DNA of 6,934 nt, taken from Acidobacteriaceae bacterium (GTDB lineage Bacteria; Acidobacteriota; Terriglobia; Terriglobales; Acidobacteriaceae). Both the position numbers and the translations under genes were made by a program. Where the stretch lies: NCBI GenBank assembly GCA_003152795.1, contig PMBA01000289.1:8327-15260 (forward strand), given 5' to 3'. Position 1 is the stretch's first letter. Every line of letters starts with the position of its first letter. The notes under the pieces are model-generated. The model was not told the DNA's origin, did not search any database, and saw only the letters and a list, made by a program, of their open reading frames with translations. Positions 5,591-6,934 of this stretch are shown in pieces.

Positions 5591-6427
5591 ATGAACCGAG
5601 GCCGTTTGTTGATGATCGGAGGCCTGGCGCTGGCGGTTGGCCTGCTCGTGAGCTTTACCGTTTACAACCGGCTGCGGAACTTCGCGGGCTCGAGCGGCAA
5701 TGCGGGCGGCGTGCCGGTGGTGGTGGCTGCCGACGACATTCAGGTGGGAGCCAAGTTGAGCGCCCACGATGTCCGGCTGGTTACGTTGCCGCAATCGGCA
5801 GTCCCTCCGGGGGCCTTCTACACGATATCGGCGGTGCTGGGCCGCGGCGCGGTTTTGCCGCTGAGCAATGGCGAATTCATACTGCCGAGCAAGCTGGCGG
5901 CGGTGAACGCCGGAGCCGGTCTGCCTTCGATGATCCCGCAGGGAATGCGGGCGGTGTCGGTGCGTGTGAACGATGTGGTTTCGGTGGCGGGCTTCGTGCA
6001 ACCGGGCACACGCGTGGATGTGCTGGCAACTGGCAATCAAAGCAGCGGCAGTGACCGTCAGACCACTACGGTGCTGGAAAACGTCGCGGTGATCGCGGTG
6101 GGCAAGAGCATGGACCGGAACGCTACCGCCGACGCGCAGACCGCGCCGGTGATTACGCTTCTGGTTTCTCCGGACGACGCCCAGAAGCTGGCGCTGGTTT
6201 CGCAGGAAGGGCGGATTCAATTGTCGTTGCGTAATCCGCTGGACACGAAAAAGGGAGGCATCGGCGCGACCCGGACCAGTTCGCTGTACCTGGGTGAGGC
6301 GCCGGTGGCGACCGAGGTCAAACCGAAAGCCCACAAGGTGGTGGCAAGAGTAGCGCCGCCGGCTGCAGCAGCGCCCTATGCGGTAGAAATGATCCGTGGC
6401 AGCAAACGGGATGAAACCAAGTTTTGA
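5591..6427 (+). CDS. cpaB: CpaB/RcpC-type Flp pilus assembly protein
   Basis: This 278-residue protein is of normal length for CpaB. A short positive N-terminus (MNRGR) precedes a single membrane helix at about 6-24, leaving the rest in the periplasm. Residues about 40-105 form an SAF domain: VPVVVAADDIQVGAKLSAHDVRLV, then a PPGAFYTISAVLGRGAVLPLSNGEFILPSKL-type stretch split around 73-102. Residues about 112-225 match the RcpC/CpaB domain, with GMRAVSVRVNDVVSVAGFV at 118-136, PGTRVDVLAT at 138-147, VLENVAVIAVG at 161-171, and TLLVSPDDAQKLALVSQEGRIQLSLRNP across 189-216. The last 45 residues are an Ala/Pro/Lys-rich tail that looks disordered. In the Tad system CpaB works with the secretin CpaC and is thought to stabilise or gate it. 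The start follows GGGAAGGAGAGG directly upstream. The secretin gene follows after 79 bp, consistent with one operon. Confidence 0.93.
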   Translation: MNRGRLLMIGGLALAVGLLVSFTVYNRLRNFAGSSGNAGGVPVVVAADDIQVGAKLSAHDVRLVTLPQSAVPPGAFYTISAVLGRGAVLPLSNGEFILPSKLAAVNAGAGLPSMIPQGMRAVSVRVNDVVSVAGFVQPGTRVDVLATGNQSSGSDRQTTTVLENVAVIAVGKSMDRNATADAQTAPVITLLVSPDDAQKLALVSQEGRIQLSLRNPLDTKKGGIGATRTSSLYLGEAPVATEVKPKAHKVVARVAPPAAAAPYAVEMIRGSKRDETKF

Positions 6428-6506
6428 GCCGTTGGTACCGCAACCATTCGCGTCCGCTCAGTCCCCCGATGGATTTGCTCGTGCATCCTCGCAGAGGTCC
6501 GAATTC

Positions 6507-6934
6507 ATGAAAGCTTTTACCCTGGTCGCAACCGTATTACTACTCGGTGCGACAACGATATTCGCTCGCACCGTGGTTCTCGACGAAAAACCGGAGGCGG
6601 CCCCGGCAGCGGCTTCTTCACGGAATCAGAATTCCCAGAATCAGGACAATGCCGCCGCCGCGCAAACCTCCACCGCGACCACGTCTGCATCCGGCCAGAA
6701 CGTTACTCCGGGTGCGGTTCCGCTGCGCGTGATGGTGGGCAAGTCGCTCCTGATCAACACTACCGAGAGACTGAAGCGGGTTTCGGTAACCGACCCAGCG
6801 GTAGCGGACGCGCTGGTGGTCACGCCGACGCAAGTCCTGGTCAATGGACTCGCTCCGGGCGAGGTTTCGCTGCTGATCTGGGATGAACTGGAGCGCTCTC
6901 GCAGTTTCGATCTCAGGGTGGATGTCGACATCAC
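6507..6934 (+). CDS. cpaC: CpaC/RcpA-type Tad pilus secretin, N-terminal part, cut by window edge
   Basis: The reading frame from ATG 6507 stays open to the right edge, giving 142 residues. Residues 1-20 are a Sec signal peptide (Lys2, hydrophobic core, likely cleavage after FA at 19-20). Residues about 28-70 are low-complexity sequence rich in Ala, Gln, Asn, Ser and Thr. From about residue 73 comes the pilus-secretin N-terminal domain: LRVMVGKSLLINT at 73-85, then VSVTDPAVADALVVTPTQVLVNG at 92-114 and the GEVSLLIWDE strand at 118-127. The BON and secretin barrel parts lie outside the window. The protein would form the outer-membrane pore for the Flp pilus. AGAGG at 6493-6497 gives a ribosome site 9 nt before the ATG. 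The left arm of a small CCTC-GCA-GAGG hairpin (6487-6497) could pair with this site. An unusually long polar spacer precedes the first folded domain. Confidence 0.9.
   Translation, partial: MKAFTLVATVLLLGATTIFARTVVLDEKPEAAPAAASSRNQNSQNQDNAAAAQTSTATTSASGQNVTPGAVPLRVMVGKSLLINTTERLKRVSVTDPAVADALVVTPTQVLVNGLAPGEVSLLIWDELERSRSFDLRVDVDI

Noticed and set aside
5564..6334. 256-codon open frame on the minus strand
   Set aside because: It is antisense to cpaB and its product is Arg/His/Gln-rich, a typical shadow of a GC-rich gene. The plus strand carries clear SAF and RcpC motifs.

Overview
The window is GC-rich, gene-dense bacterial DNA with no RNA genes, mobile elements, CRISPR arrays or phage-like content. 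The gene content (a Flp/Tad pilus locus with a CpaB-CpaC order, an FHA-GAF regulator, and several polytopic GT-C-like membrane proteins) fits a soil-type Acidobacteriota (Terriglobia-like) genome, or less likely a deltaproteobacterial lineage. This taxonomic reading is an inference from style and content, since no marker gene is present.

Layout. Positions 1-3543 hold three genes on the minus strand, read from right to left: two tandem DUF2029/GT87-type membrane glycosyltransferases (3543-2254 and 2257-956) that overlap by an ATGA, then after 71 bp an FHA-GAF signalling protein (884-1) that runs off the left edge. A divergent intergenic region separates them from the plus-strand half. That half begins with a large polytopic membrane protein carrying a C-terminal soluble domain (about 3654-5225), probably of GT-C type.

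The plus strand then enters a tad locus: a 55-residue Flp prepilin (5335-5502), preceded by a potentially structured 109-nt leader; CpaB (5591-6427); and the N-terminal third or so of the CpaC/RcpA secretin (6507 to the right edge).

How the genes work together. Flp is the pilin subunit, CpaC the outer-membrane secretin channel, and CpaB its periplasmic, inner-membrane-anchored partner. The remaining tad genes (ATPases CpaE/CpaF, membrane platform TadB/C, prepilin peptidase) would be expected to the right of the window or elsewhere. The three GT-C-like membrane proteins could use polyprenyl-phosphate sugars to decorate a surface glycan, lipid or pilin, but the sequence does not show the substrate. 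The FHA-GAF protein would read a phosphothreonine signal and a small ligand or partner; its output domain is cut off.

The window contains mostly recognisable families. The less ordinary points are the flp leader RNA, a possible leaderless GTG start for the 3654 gene, and three GT-C-type proteins beside a tad locus.
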